This document shows, in pieces, positions 25,779 through 33,178 of a stretch of 64,000 nucleotides of DNA (positions are counted from its first letter, which is position 1; every line of letters begins with the position of its first letter). A model generated the notes under the pieces. That model was given only the letters and a program-made list of their open reading frames with translations. It made no database searches and was not told where the DNA came from. The translations under genes and the position numbers were made by a program. The stretch comes from Parvibaculaceae bacterium Mf 1.05b.01 (lineage in GTDB: Bacteria; Pseudomonadota; Alphaproteobacteria; Parvibaculales; Parvibaculaceae). The stretch covers positions 252,496 to 316,495 of the forward strand of contig BAOK01000002.1 in assembly GCA_000509225.1 (NCBI GenBank), written 5' to 3'.

Positions 25779-27181
25779 GAGGTGGCCTCGAAAACGGGTT
25801 TGCGGGTTGGAAGCCAGAAGGCGATGTTAAGGCCAAGTCTTCGCTTCACCAGATAGGTCAGAATGAGGCTGCGGGCTGCGACGGATGCCGCTGTTGCGAT
25901 TGCGGCACCTGCAATACCAAGTGTTGGAATGAGTGTGAAGTTCAGGACAATGTTGAGGATCAGCGCAGCGACACAAGTCGTGGCACAGGCGCGCTCTTCG
26001 CCCAACATGTTGAGCAGGTCCTCTCCTGGACCAGCAAAGGCCTGCGCAATGAGGCCGGCCATTAAGATTGCCAGAACCGGCATCGCGCCGTCAAACCCTT
26101 CGCCAAACAGATCCAGCAGGAAAGGGGCCGCAAGGTAGATCACCAAGGCCGCACCGACGGATGCGATTAAGGTGAGGCGCGTTGTGGTCCGCGCCAGCAA
26201 GTTTAGGGCGTTCGCATCGCCTAGCGCGTTGAGCGCCGTGAACCGCTGTGCTGTTGCTGCCGTGGCGGCATATTGAACAAAGGCCACGAGCTGCAAAATG
26301 CGGGACGCAGCAAAATAGATGGCGATGGTCGCGGGCTCTACAAAGAGGCTGAGGATCAGGATATCCGCATTTGAAAAGAGGATGAGTGTGCCGTCCACAA
26401 AAACCAGAGGCATGGACGTTTTAAACCACTCGCCCAGGCGCTGTTTGCGCGGACCCGAAGAAACGATTTTCCGCAAGCGCATCCAGACGAAACTGGTTTG
26501 AACCAACAGGCTGACGAGTGTCGCGACGAGGACGACCGCGATTGCGAAACTGGCGGAGACAGGCCATCCCAATAGGTAGGCACCCAGTACGCCGGCCCCG
26601 ATCAGGCCATGGCGAATGATGAATGGTGGCGTGATGGCGATGATCGTCCAGTTAAAGGCGCGCGCGATGTTCTCAACATAATCCTGTAGCGCAAATAACG
26701 GGAACACGATGAGAGCGATTGCGAATGACAAGACGTAGACAGCCTCGATCAGCGGGCCAGCGAACCATAAGACGGCGCCGCCTATAGCAGCGATCGCCAA
26801 AGACGCGCCAGCGACAAACAGAGCGCCGGTCTGGAGGAATCCTCTCAGGAGGTCCTGTTCCTTGCGGGCTTCATAGTGGGGCGCAAACCGACACACGGCC
26901 TGTGCGAAGCCAAGCGGTGACAAATGGCCAAGGACGAGGATCCACACCCAAACGAGTGCAAAGATGCCGTAGTCGGTTTGTCCTAGAACACGGGCCAGCA
27001 GAACCTGACTTGCATAGGCCAGCGCTGCCCCGACGCAGCGAATGATCAGAACTTTTAGGGCGGCAAAAGCGGATTGTTGCGACTCCTCGTCTGAGCCAAT
27101 GCGCGCGCGCAGAGTGCTGCAGAGCCAAGCGATGCTCAGCAGCCTTTCAGGCACTTCGTTGGTCTCAACCGCTTCGCTCAT
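25775..27181 (-). CDS. Polysaccharide/oligosaccharide flippase (Wzx-like, MATE/MVF superfamily)
   Basis: A 468-residue protein with about 12-14 predicted membrane helices and the flippase pattern (ALAYASQVLLARVLGQTDYG, LVLGHLSPLGFAQAVCRFAP, and the C-terminal ALILNIVLNFTLIPTLGIAGAA typical of Wzx C-terminal domains). It exports lipid-linked oligosaccharides or related carriers across the inner membrane. Its stop overlaps the acyltransferase start (ATGA), and it lies 8 bp downstream of the cupin gene. No glycosyltransferase accompanies it here. Confidence 0.88.
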   Translation of the reverse strand: MSEAVETNEVPERLLSIAWLCSTLRARIGSDEESQQSAFAALKVLIIRCVGAALAYASQVLLARVLGQTDYGIFALVWVWILVLGHLSPLGFAQAVCRFAPHYEARKEQDLLRGFLQTGALFVAGASLAIAAIGGAVLWFAGPLIEAVYVLSFAIALIVFPLFALQDYVENIARAFNWTIIAITPPFIIRHGLIGAGVLGAYLLGWPVSASFAIAVVLVATLVSLLVQTSFVWMRLRKIVSSGPRKQRLGEWFKTSMPLVFVDGTLILFSNADILILSLFVEPATIAIYFAASRILQLVAFVQYAATAATAQRFTALNALGDANALNLLARTTTRLTLIASVGAALVIYLAAPFLLDLFGEGFDGAMPVLAILMAGLIAQAFAGPGEDLLNMLGEERACATTCVAALILNIVLNFTLIPTLGIAGAAIATAASVAARSLILTYLVKRRLGLNIAFWLPTRKPVFEATS

Positions 27182-27189
27182 TTTGAGCT

Positions 27190-28128
27190 TTACTCCGCTG
27201 CGCCCATGGATAACGGACTAATGCCTTCAGGAGCATTCGGGTTTACCCGGTATTGCATGATCCGCTTGAAGGACTGCTTCTTCTGCATGCCCGACTTGCG
27301 CCAGAATGCTGTGAGGCCGACTTTTGCCCAAAAGGCGGGCCCGCTGATGGCGCGCGACCTAGGTGTCCAGCCAAGTTCACTGCGCAAAACGCCATTGCCA
27401 TAGTTCATGGCGTAGGAGCGGCGGATGGGCGCAGTCCAGTGCTCGGTTGTGACGGACACGTTCAGGCAGTTTCCGTTGGTGACGCGATGAGGACCGTTGA
27501 GCGGCCAGTGCAACATGTCACCGGCTTTCAGGTCGTAGATTTCCGCATGGGCGTCATAGGTCGGGTCGTAGCGGATTTCTTCCTCGGTGACACCGCGAAT
27601 GACATTTTCAAGATCTGCGGGGCGGAGGAACGGTTCATTAGGCGGGTAGATGTGAATCTGTTTTTCGCCGCGCACCTGCCAGAGTGACTGACCGGGGACG
27701 TCGGCGTGATAGAAAACCTGCGCGCCAGGGGACGAGATCAAAATCCCGAGTGACTTTCGGTGCGGTTTGAAGCCTGGAACGGCTGCCTGCAGCTCCGCAT
27801 ACATCTCATCAAGCAATGACTCGAAGCGACTGTCATGGTCTTCAAGTTTTTGCATGTTGATCCAAAGGCGGCCGCGTTTGATGGCTTCAAGTACCTCGTG
27901 GCCGGACAGACCGCTGCGGTCGCAATAGGCCCAGCTGGATACGTCATGGCCGGACCCTGCCATGGTGTTGATCGGACTGATTGCCTGAGGCATGCGCTCA
28001 ATGAGACTTGCAAGGACATCATCTGAGAACAAGCTGTTCTGTGGCAGCGTATGGCGCAAATGCGCTGTTTCCTGCCCCCACCTATCTGCGATTTCCTGGC
28101 TCAGGTTTTCGATAATCTTTTGTTTCAT
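27190..28128 (-). CDS. JmjC-like cupin protein
   Basis: A 312-residue protein with a JmjC/cupin-like core. HxD is seen in FYHADVPGQSLWQVRGEKQIHIYPP (about residues 140-164), and the distal ligand in LHWPLNGPHRVTNG. These are the Fe(II)/2-oxoglutarate ligand positions of cupin_8-type hydroxylases. It lacks a recognised DNA-binding domain. First gene of a minus-strand operon with a flippase and a FemAB-like acyltransferase, so its substrate may be a surface-glycan carrier or a protein rather than a histone-like target. Confidence 0.8.
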   Translation of the reverse strand: MKQKIIENLSQEIADRWGQETAHLRHTLPQNSLFSDDVLASLIERMPQAISPINTMAGSGHDVSSWAYCDRSGLSGHEVLEAIKRGRLWINMQKLEDHDSRFESLLDEMYAELQAAVPGFKPHRKSLGILISSPGAQVFYHADVPGQSLWQVRGEKQIHIYPPNEPFLRPADLENVIRGVTEEEIRYDPTYDAHAEIYDLKAGDMLHWPLNGPHRVTNGNCLNVSVTTEHWTAPIRRSYAMNYGNGVLRSELGWTPRSRAISGPAFWAKVGLTAFWRKSGMQKKQSFKRIMQYRVNPNAPEGISPLSMGAAE

Positions 28129-28268
28129 GACCGCGCATCCTTGATCAGCACATTCTCTATCGGCGAAAGTTTCCTTGGTTTTCGCAAGTTTTGTGCCGCT
28201 CGTTCTTCTTAGAGACCGGAGGTCAAGGTCGCGTTAATCCCGAGATGGATCAGAAGAATTCAGACGCC

Positions 28269-28285
28269 TGTCCCATTTTGAGACA
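28269..28285. promoter_or_regulatory. TGTC-N9-GACA dyad, candidate enhancer-binding-protein site
   Basis: TGTCCCATTTTGAGACA is a 17-bp imperfect palindrome (TGTCnCAnnnTGnGACA). It lies 50 bp upstream of the candidate -24 element at 28335, the usual range for a sigma-54 activator site. The binding protein is not encoded nearby. Confidence 0.45.
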
Positions 28286-28334
28286 TTGGCGTTCCAAACT
28301 TCCTTAGGTGGTGGTTTTTGGACCGCCGTGATGC

Positions 28335-28350
28335 TGGCACGGCGGATGCA
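28335..28350 (+). promoter_or_regulatory. Candidate sigma-54 (-24/-12) promoter
   Basis: TGGCACG-GCGG-ATGCA matches the sigma-54 consensus TGGCACG-N4-TTGCA at every conserved base but one. The GG (28336-28337) and GC (28348-28349) dinucleotides are exactly ten bases apart. It precedes the membrane protein gene at 28422, whose GGGGAG site is at 28409-28414. The upstream gene is divergent, so the 293-bp gap is free for regulation. Confidence 0.55.
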
Positions 28351-28421
28351 GGGAACCGACTAAGGGGTGATTTATTTCGATGAGACCGGCATAGGGTGGC
28401 TGGTCCACGGGGAGTTTGGGT

Positions 28422-29141
28422 ATGAGTTTTGTACAGGCCTATTCGCGGTGGCGCGGGGTTTCCGTTGTGATCCCCAGCGATATTGTTCGCTATGTCTATT
28501 TTGCAACCGCCGCAGTGGTCGTGTTGGGTCTTTTGCGGGAAGCATTTGTCTTTCAGATGGGCACGGAAACGGTTCTTCAGGATCTTCGACATTTCGCGCT
28601 TGATGCTGAACGCAATTTGGGGGCCTGGTATTCCAGTGCTTTGATGGTTCTTATTGCAGCGTGCGCAATGGTGAACTGGCATAAAGATCGTGTTCGTGAT
28701 GGGCTTGTGTCCTACAGCTGGGTTTTCATTTCAGTTGTGTTCTTTCTCCTTTCAATTGATGAGACGGTAGGTTTTCACGAGACCGTTGATGTGCCACTGC
28801 GCAATCACTTTGAATTGACCGGCATTTTCTATAATCCGTGGGTGTTTTTTGGGGCAGCTTTTGTCGCCGGTTTTGCCGCACTACTCGTGCCGTTCCTGTT
28901 CGAGCTGCCAAGACATATTGCAACGCTCTTTGTGATCTCGGGCGCAATCTATGTTGGTGGCGCGTTGGGAATGGAACCGCTCGACGCCTTTTTCGAGCAT
29001 AGCTATGGAGAGGGACATCTTTTTCAAGTGATTGCGACAAGCATTGAGGAAGCGTTGGAGATGTTAGGTCTCACCCTCTTCCTGCATGCCAATTTTATCT
29101 TTATGGCTGAAGCCCGCACGAATGTGCTCGTCAGGCGATAG
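28422..29141 (+). CDS. Polytopic membrane protein with conserved acidic/histidine motifs
   Basis: A 239-residue protein with about six hydrophobic helices. Charged residues lie within or next to helices: SIDETVGFHETVD near the third, MEPLDAFFEHSYGEGH, and SIEEALEMLGL in the last. Such buried acidic and histidine residues can form a metal or ion site, but I do not recognise a family. The ATG at 28422 has GGGGAG seven bases upstream; the frame also reads back to 28416 (TTG). It is probably driven by the sigma-54-like promoter and is convergent with the ECF41 gene with an 11-bp overlap. Confidence 0.72.
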   Translation: MSFVQAYSRWRGVSVVIPSDIVRYVYFATAAVVVLGLLREAFVFQMGTETVLQDLRHFALDAERNLGAWYSSALMVLIAACAMVNWHKDRVRDGLVSYSWVFISVVFFLLSIDETVGFHETVDVPLRNHFELTGIFYNPWVFFGAAFVAGFAALLVPFLFELPRHIATLFVISGAIYVGGALGMEPLDAFFEHSYGEGHLFQVIATSIEEALEMLGLTLFLHANFIFMAEARTNVLVRR

Positions 29142-30033
29142 GCTGTAAGTCCTGGGCAGGCCGAGTGAGCTTGTCCGGATTGCGCATCACATAAATCCAG
29201 CGCACCAACCCCTCGTGGTCGGGCACGAGGCTGATGACAATGTCTGTTTTCTCATCCTGCTGAAGCGACACGATGGCGGGGCGGCCGTTTGCATAAACCA
29301 GCCGTGGTTTGACATTGTCCGCATTTTTCTGGAGCAAGCTTGTGAAGACCAGCGCAATGTCGTCAGGACCGACAAGGGGACGGTAGGCCGCGCGTACTTT
29401 GCCACCGCCGTCTGAGAGGGCCAGGGCGTCAGGCGATAAGAGCGAGAGAATTTGCTCCTTATTGTGCGTTTGGGCGGCCTCCATGAAACGGGAAAGCAGG
29501 TCGCCGACTTCTGCAACCGAAGCGTCAAAGCGCGGACTTTCTTCGCTCACCCGTTTTTTTGCCCTGGCGACCAACTGCCTACAGGCGGCTTCGGTCTTAC
29601 CAAGTGTGGCGGCGATGTCGGCATAATCGCTATCAAAAGCTTCCCTCAGAATGAAGGCTGCCCTTTCTTCCGGCGCTAACCGTTCCATGGCCCATAGAAG
29701 TGCTAGTTGTACGTCTTGCGCTTGTCCAAGCGCATCTTCCGGCGTGGCTTGTGGGTTTTCGGCTTCTGACAGGATGGGTTCGGGCAACCAGATACCCGCA
29801 TAGATTTCCCGCTTATGGCGGGCGCTTTTGAGCGCATCAATCGCGAGCCGGGTTGTAACGGTGGTAAGCCAGGCGGCAGGGATTTTGATTTCTGTTTCGT
29901 CGGTGCCTGCCCAGCGTAACCAGGCGTTTTGCACAACATCTTCGGCGGCCGCCCGCTCCCCCAGCATCCGGTATGCCAGGGATGTCAGTCGACCGCGTTC
30001 CTGTTCAAACGTGGCGGTTGCTGTATCGTTCAT
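29131..30033 (-). CDS. ECF41-type sigma factor with SnoaL-like C-terminal domain
   Basis: A 300-residue extracytoplasmic-function sigma factor. Sigma region 2 (about 8-75) and region 4 (about 110-165, LAPEERAAFILREAFDSDYADIA) are followed by a roughly 120-residue SnoaL-like extension. All three ECF41 marks are visible: WLPEP (82-86), DGGGK (208-212; usually DGGGR) and NPDKL (285-289). The family has no anti-sigma factor; the C-terminal domain controls activity. The start at 30033 overlaps the AhpD-like gene stop (ATGA), the standard ECF41 pairing. It is convergent with the previous membrane protein. Confidence 0.92.
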   Translation of the reverse strand: MNDTATATFEQERGRLTSLAYRMLGERAAAEDVVQNAWLRWAGTDETEIKIPAAWLTTVTTRLAIDALKSARHKREIYAGIWLPEPILSEAENPQATPEDALGQAQDVQLALLWAMERLAPEERAAFILREAFDSDYADIAATLGKTEAACRQLVARAKKRVSEESPRFDASVAEVGDLLSRFMEAAQTHNKEQILSLLSPDALALSDGGGKVRAAYRPLVGPDDIALVFTSLLQKNADNVKPRLVYANGRPAIVSLQQDEKTDIVISLVPDHEGLVRWIYVMRNPDKLTRPAQDLQPIA

Positions 30034-30575
30034 GCAGCCTTTTTTATCACGGTCTCCAGTTGATCGCCGACTTTGATTTTCTGGCAGGCCAATCCATGCC
30101 CCAGACCGCGTTTTAGAACAGGGTAGGTGCGGCAAAAGGCTGTGGCGTATGCAAGCGCTATCATGGCGCGTTTGCCGAAGCGGTGTTCAATTTCAATGCG
30201 ATAGGTTTCGCTGTCCATGTCGCCGGCGATCACTGCTTCTGCAAAACGGAATCCCAGAGCGGCTTCTTCGCCCATTGCATCGAAGTCGCGGGCAAGTATC
30301 GCGCGCAGCAGGTCCGGGTCGACACCTTCGGACACGCCCTGGTCCACCATCAGTTGGACGCAAGGCCCGCAATCGCCTTCCAGAACGGAGGCGAGACCTG
30401 CACCAAACCAAAGAGGCTTGGGTGCATCTTCACGGTGTTGAGAGAGCATCGGAAGGAGTGCAAGTTTCAGCCCTGCAGATGTGGATGTGTCGATCACATC
30501 ATGCATATAGCCTGCGTCATAGTTGGTCTTACGTTCCATAGAGCGGGTGCCGAGATGCAGAAGCCAGCGGATCAT
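30030..30575 (-). CDS. AhpD/carboxymuconolactone decarboxylase-like protein, ECF41 partner
   Basis: A 181-residue helical protein with a redox-type CxxC: EGDCGPC (C69, C72). The typical AhpD motif CxxCxxxH has methionine here (CVQLM, M76) in place of the histidine, so peroxidase activity of the AhpD kind may be lost. ECF41 genes are known to sit with carboxymuconolactone decarboxylase, oxidoreductase or epimerase partners, which this gene fits. The start is supported by AAGGAG. It overlaps the sigma gene by 4 bp and follows the small membrane gene by 3 bp. Confidence 0.78.
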   Translation of the reverse strand: MIRWLLHLGTRSMERKTNYDAGYMHDVIDTSTSAGLKLALLPMLSQHREDAPKPLWFGAGLASVLEGDCGPCVQLMVDQGVSEGVDPDLLRAILARDFDAMGEEAALGFRFAEAVIAGDMDSETYRIEIEHRFGKRAMIALAYATAFCRTYPVLKRGLGHGLACQKIKVGDQLETVIKKAA

Positions 30576-30578
30576 GGG

Positions 30579-30959
30579 TTACTCCTTTGTGGATGAAAGC
30601 TGCGTGGCGAAATAGAGGCCAGCCCAAGCAGGGACCTGAATGCCGACAAGATTGACGAAGGCGATTTCATCCAACGGCACGCCGCGGGCCATCCAGATCT
30701 GAAGGTGAAAGAGGCCGTGGAGGCAGGGCCATATCGCGCCTGTGATGGCGACCTGAGGCGTATTGTTTTTAACAGACCAGGCGAAGGTGCCAGCCGCAAT
30801 GAGATAGATAAGGGCGATGTCGCGGACAAAGTGCAGGTTGAATGGACCCATCATGGCCACACCCGGCGTGGTCTCGTACCAGTACATGGGTGCGAACCAC
30901 ATGAGGAGGGCATTCACTCCATAGATTACGGCGATAACGCCCAGCACGATTTTGGCCAT
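30579..30959 (-). CDS. Small four-helix membrane protein in the ECF41 operon
   Basis: A 126-residue protein with about four transmembrane helices (IVLGVIAVIYGVNALLMWF, FVRDIALIYLIAAGTFAW, AITGAIWPCLHGLFHL, and a C-terminal helix). A conserved-looking HGLFHLQIW lies near the third. AAGGAG precedes the start. It is the first gene of the 30959-29131 operon (membrane protein, AhpD-like protein, ECF41 sigma). It may be part of the sensory or target set; family unknown. Confidence 0.76.
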   Translation of the reverse strand: MAKIVLGVIAVIYGVNALLMWFAPMYWYETTPGVAMMGPFNLHFVRDIALIYLIAAGTFAWSVKNNTPQVAITGAIWPCLHGLFHLQIWMARGVPLDEIAFVNLVGIQVPAWAGLYFATQLSSTKE

Positions 30960-31223
30960 TTTTAAGCTCCTTATTGCAGCGGGTTAAGCCGCCTTGCTTT
31001 TATGACGAGGCGGGCAGGGCTCTTGTGACAGAGCGGCTGATATTGTTTGAGCTTGAGTGCGTACTTATTCTACGCAAAGGGCCACTTGAGAAGCTGTCAC
31101 CCAACCAATTTCCGGTCGCTTTTTGTTTGCAAGCCTCTTGCATGGTCTGTCGTGGTGCCTATGTCCAAAAGCGTGTGTTCGAACGCGGACCTCGTGTCCA
31201 GCCAGGGAAGAGAAGCGGGCCAT

Positions 31224-32111
31224 ATGAACTGGGACGATTTACGACTATTCCTGGCGGCTGCTGACGCTGGGTCCATGCGCGCTGCAGCAAAAGTCCTTCG
31301 GGTGAGCCACACGACCATTTCACGGCGCATTGAATCTCTGGAATCTGATTTCGATACCCGTTTGTTTGAGCGTCGCAGCGACGGCTTTGACCTAACGCCA
31401 GCTGGCGTTGCGCTTCTACCCGTGGCGCAGTCGATGGAAAACAATCTTCTCGGTGTCGAGCGCCAGGTGCGCGGCGCCGACAAGGAGTTGGCAGGACCTC
31501 TTATGGTCACGCTGCCGGACATGTTCGCCATGTACCTGATGGGACCGATCCTGTTTGAGTTCATGGAAGCCTATCCATCCATTGATCTGGAAGTGAATGA
31601 AAGCTGGAGCATCTTTGATCTTTCCAAACGGGAAGCTGATGTTGCTATTCGGTTTACCAACAATCCGCCGGAACATCTCATTGGGCGTCAACTGGGCACC
31701 TTTCACGAAGCAGCCTATGGCACCGAAGCCTATCTGGAAGAACACGGGCCCTTGGAGGCGAGCCAAACAGCTCGCTGGGTCGGGTTTGGGGAAGCTGCCC
31801 ACCGGACACGTTGGGTCGCGTCCAGTGCCTTCCCACATCTCTCCACGGTCGGGCGGTTCGATCATGTGCCCATGCAGGTTGAAGCAGTGAAGGCCGGTTT
31901 CGGCATCGGCCTCATTCCCTGCTTTGTAGGTGACGCGGTTCCTGAGTTTGTTCGTCTGACAGACCCGTCGCCACGCATGGATGTCTGGTTGCTGTCACAC
32001 AGAGACCTGCGTGCGACCGCCCGGGTAAGCGCCTTTCGGCAATTTGTCATTGAGCGTCGCGGCTACCTCAAAGCGAGGCTCGAGGGGATGCTTAAGCCGC
32101 CGATCCAATAA
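31224..32111 (+). CDS. LysR family transcriptional regulator
   Basis: A 295-residue LysR protein. The start at 31224 (MNWDDLRLFLAAADAGSMRAAA) is the standard N-terminus; the frame extends 59 codons upstream without LysR similarity. The helix-turn-helix is at about residues 14-55 (KVLRVSHTTISRRIESLE). The stop overlaps the convergent dehydrogenase stop by 20 bp. The 264-bp gap to the ECF41 operon shows no clear target-linked motif. Confidence 0.9.
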   Translation: MNWDDLRLFLAAADAGSMRAAAKVLRVSHTTISRRIESLESDFDTRLFERRSDGFDLTPAGVALLPVAQSMENNLLGVERQVRGADKELAGPLMVTLPDMFAMYLMGPILFEFMEAYPSIDLEVNESWSIFDLSKREADVAIRFTNNPPEHLIGRQLGTFHEAAYGTEAYLEEHGPLEASQTARWVGFGEAAHRTRWVASSAFPHLSTVGRFDHVPMQVEAVKAGFGIGLIPCFVGDAVPEFVRLTDPSPRMDVWLLSHRDLRATARVSAFRQFVIERRGYLKARLEGMLKPPIQ

Positions 32112-33081
32112 TCGTTGCAGCAGGCACTTCATTGCGAAGCGGTTCTTCTTTCAGGAAAGCACGAAGGTTTTCCAGGAAGAGCTCCTGTGCTCTCACCGGT
32201 GTGCCATTTGACTTTGGTGAAGAGTGGGGCGTCACGCGCACATTGGCGTGGTCCCAAAGGGGACTTGTCTCCGGCAGGGGTTCAGTTTCAAAGACATCCA
32301 GGATCGCCACTCCCGGTGTTCCTTTGTCGAGTGCGGCGAGCAGGTCAGTCTCGTTCACCAGTCCGCCGCGCCCAATATTGACGAAGGTTGCGCCTTCTTT
32401 CATGGAGGCAAAGAAGGCGGCATTCCCCATATGGTGTGTTTCGTTGTTCAGTGGGCTTGTGAAAACCACGACGTCGCATTCGGGCAGCCGCGCTTTCATA
32501 TCAGCCGGTCGGATGGTCTCGTGAGCCTCAAGGCTTTCGCCGGTTCGTTTGACACCTATGATATGGGCATCAAAAGCACGCGCCCGCTTTGCTGTTTCAT
32601 TCCCGATATTGCCTATGCCGACAATCATCCAGGTGGTACCGGCAATTTCGCGAAAATCAACGCCTTTCCATTTTTTCTCTGATTGATTTTGATGGCGGGC
32701 CGTGGGGTTTTGGAACTCGACCAAGACTGAGCCCAGAACGAATTCTGCGATGGCAACAGACTGCGCATCTGAGTTGGTGAGACGAATGCCCTTCTTCGCC
32801 ATTTCGACAAAAAGCGGATTGTCGAAACCGGCTGCTGTGGATTGGACCCATTCAAGGGAGGGCATGTTCAAGAGATGATCAACATAGTCGAAGACGCGTT
32901 TGGTGATGAGAACATCGAGGCTCAGCCAAGCTGCTTTTGGGCTGACCTCGTCCCGCGTTACAGGTCTGCCGTTGCGGGTAAGAGACCCATCGCGCTGGAA
33001 CAGCACAGGAGTTATGCCCTCAATCGATGAAAACCGTGTCCCCAGTGCCTCAGCACCATCTGCAGATAGTAGAATTTCCAT
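32092..33081 (-). CDS. D-2-hydroxyacid dehydrogenase, NAD(P)-binding
   Basis: A 329-residue protein of the D-isomer-specific 2-hydroxyacid dehydrogenase family. The Rossmann motif VGIGNIGNETAKRA lies at about 157-170, followed by IGVKRTGE, whose arginine after the second strand suggests NADP preference. The catalytic region is seen as NIGRGGLVNETDL, LDVFETEPLPETSPLW and VTPHSS (catalytic His). The ATG at 33081 is preferred (GGGG five bases upstream); a GTG at 33087 is also in frame. Its stop region overlaps the convergent LysR gene by 20 bp. Confidence 0.88.
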   Translation of the reverse strand: MEILLSADGAEALGTRFSSIEGITPVLFQRDGSLTRNGRPVTRDEVSPKAAWLSLDVLITKRVFDYVDHLLNMPSLEWVQSTAAGFDNPLFVEMAKKGIRLTNSDAQSVAIAEFVLGSVLVEFQNPTARHQNQSEKKWKGVDFREIAGTTWMIVGIGNIGNETAKRARAFDAHIIGVKRTGESLEAHETIRPADMKARLPECDVVVFTSPLNNETHHMGNAAFFASMKEGATFVNIGRGGLVNETDLLAALDKGTPGVAILDVFETEPLPETSPLWDHANVRVTPHSSPKSNGTPVRAQELFLENLRAFLKEEPLRNEVPAATIIGSAA

Positions 33082-33178
33082 TCCCACCCCGATGTTTGTT
33101 CGAATTTGTTTGCATAAGCATATCGTTTGTCACGTGTCTTAAGTAGAGTCCCCGCAACAAATATGTGTGTGAGGGGCG

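Noticed and set aside
28323-28345. CCGCCGTG/CACGGCGG hairpin as a terminator or attenuator
   Set aside because: No T tract follows and it overlaps the sigma-54-like promoter, which explains the sequence better.
30033-30135. Upstream extension of the ECF41 frame to 30135
   Set aside because: It overlaps the AhpD-like gene and lacks sigma-factor similarity; the ATG at 30033 gives the normal N-terminus with ATGA coupling.
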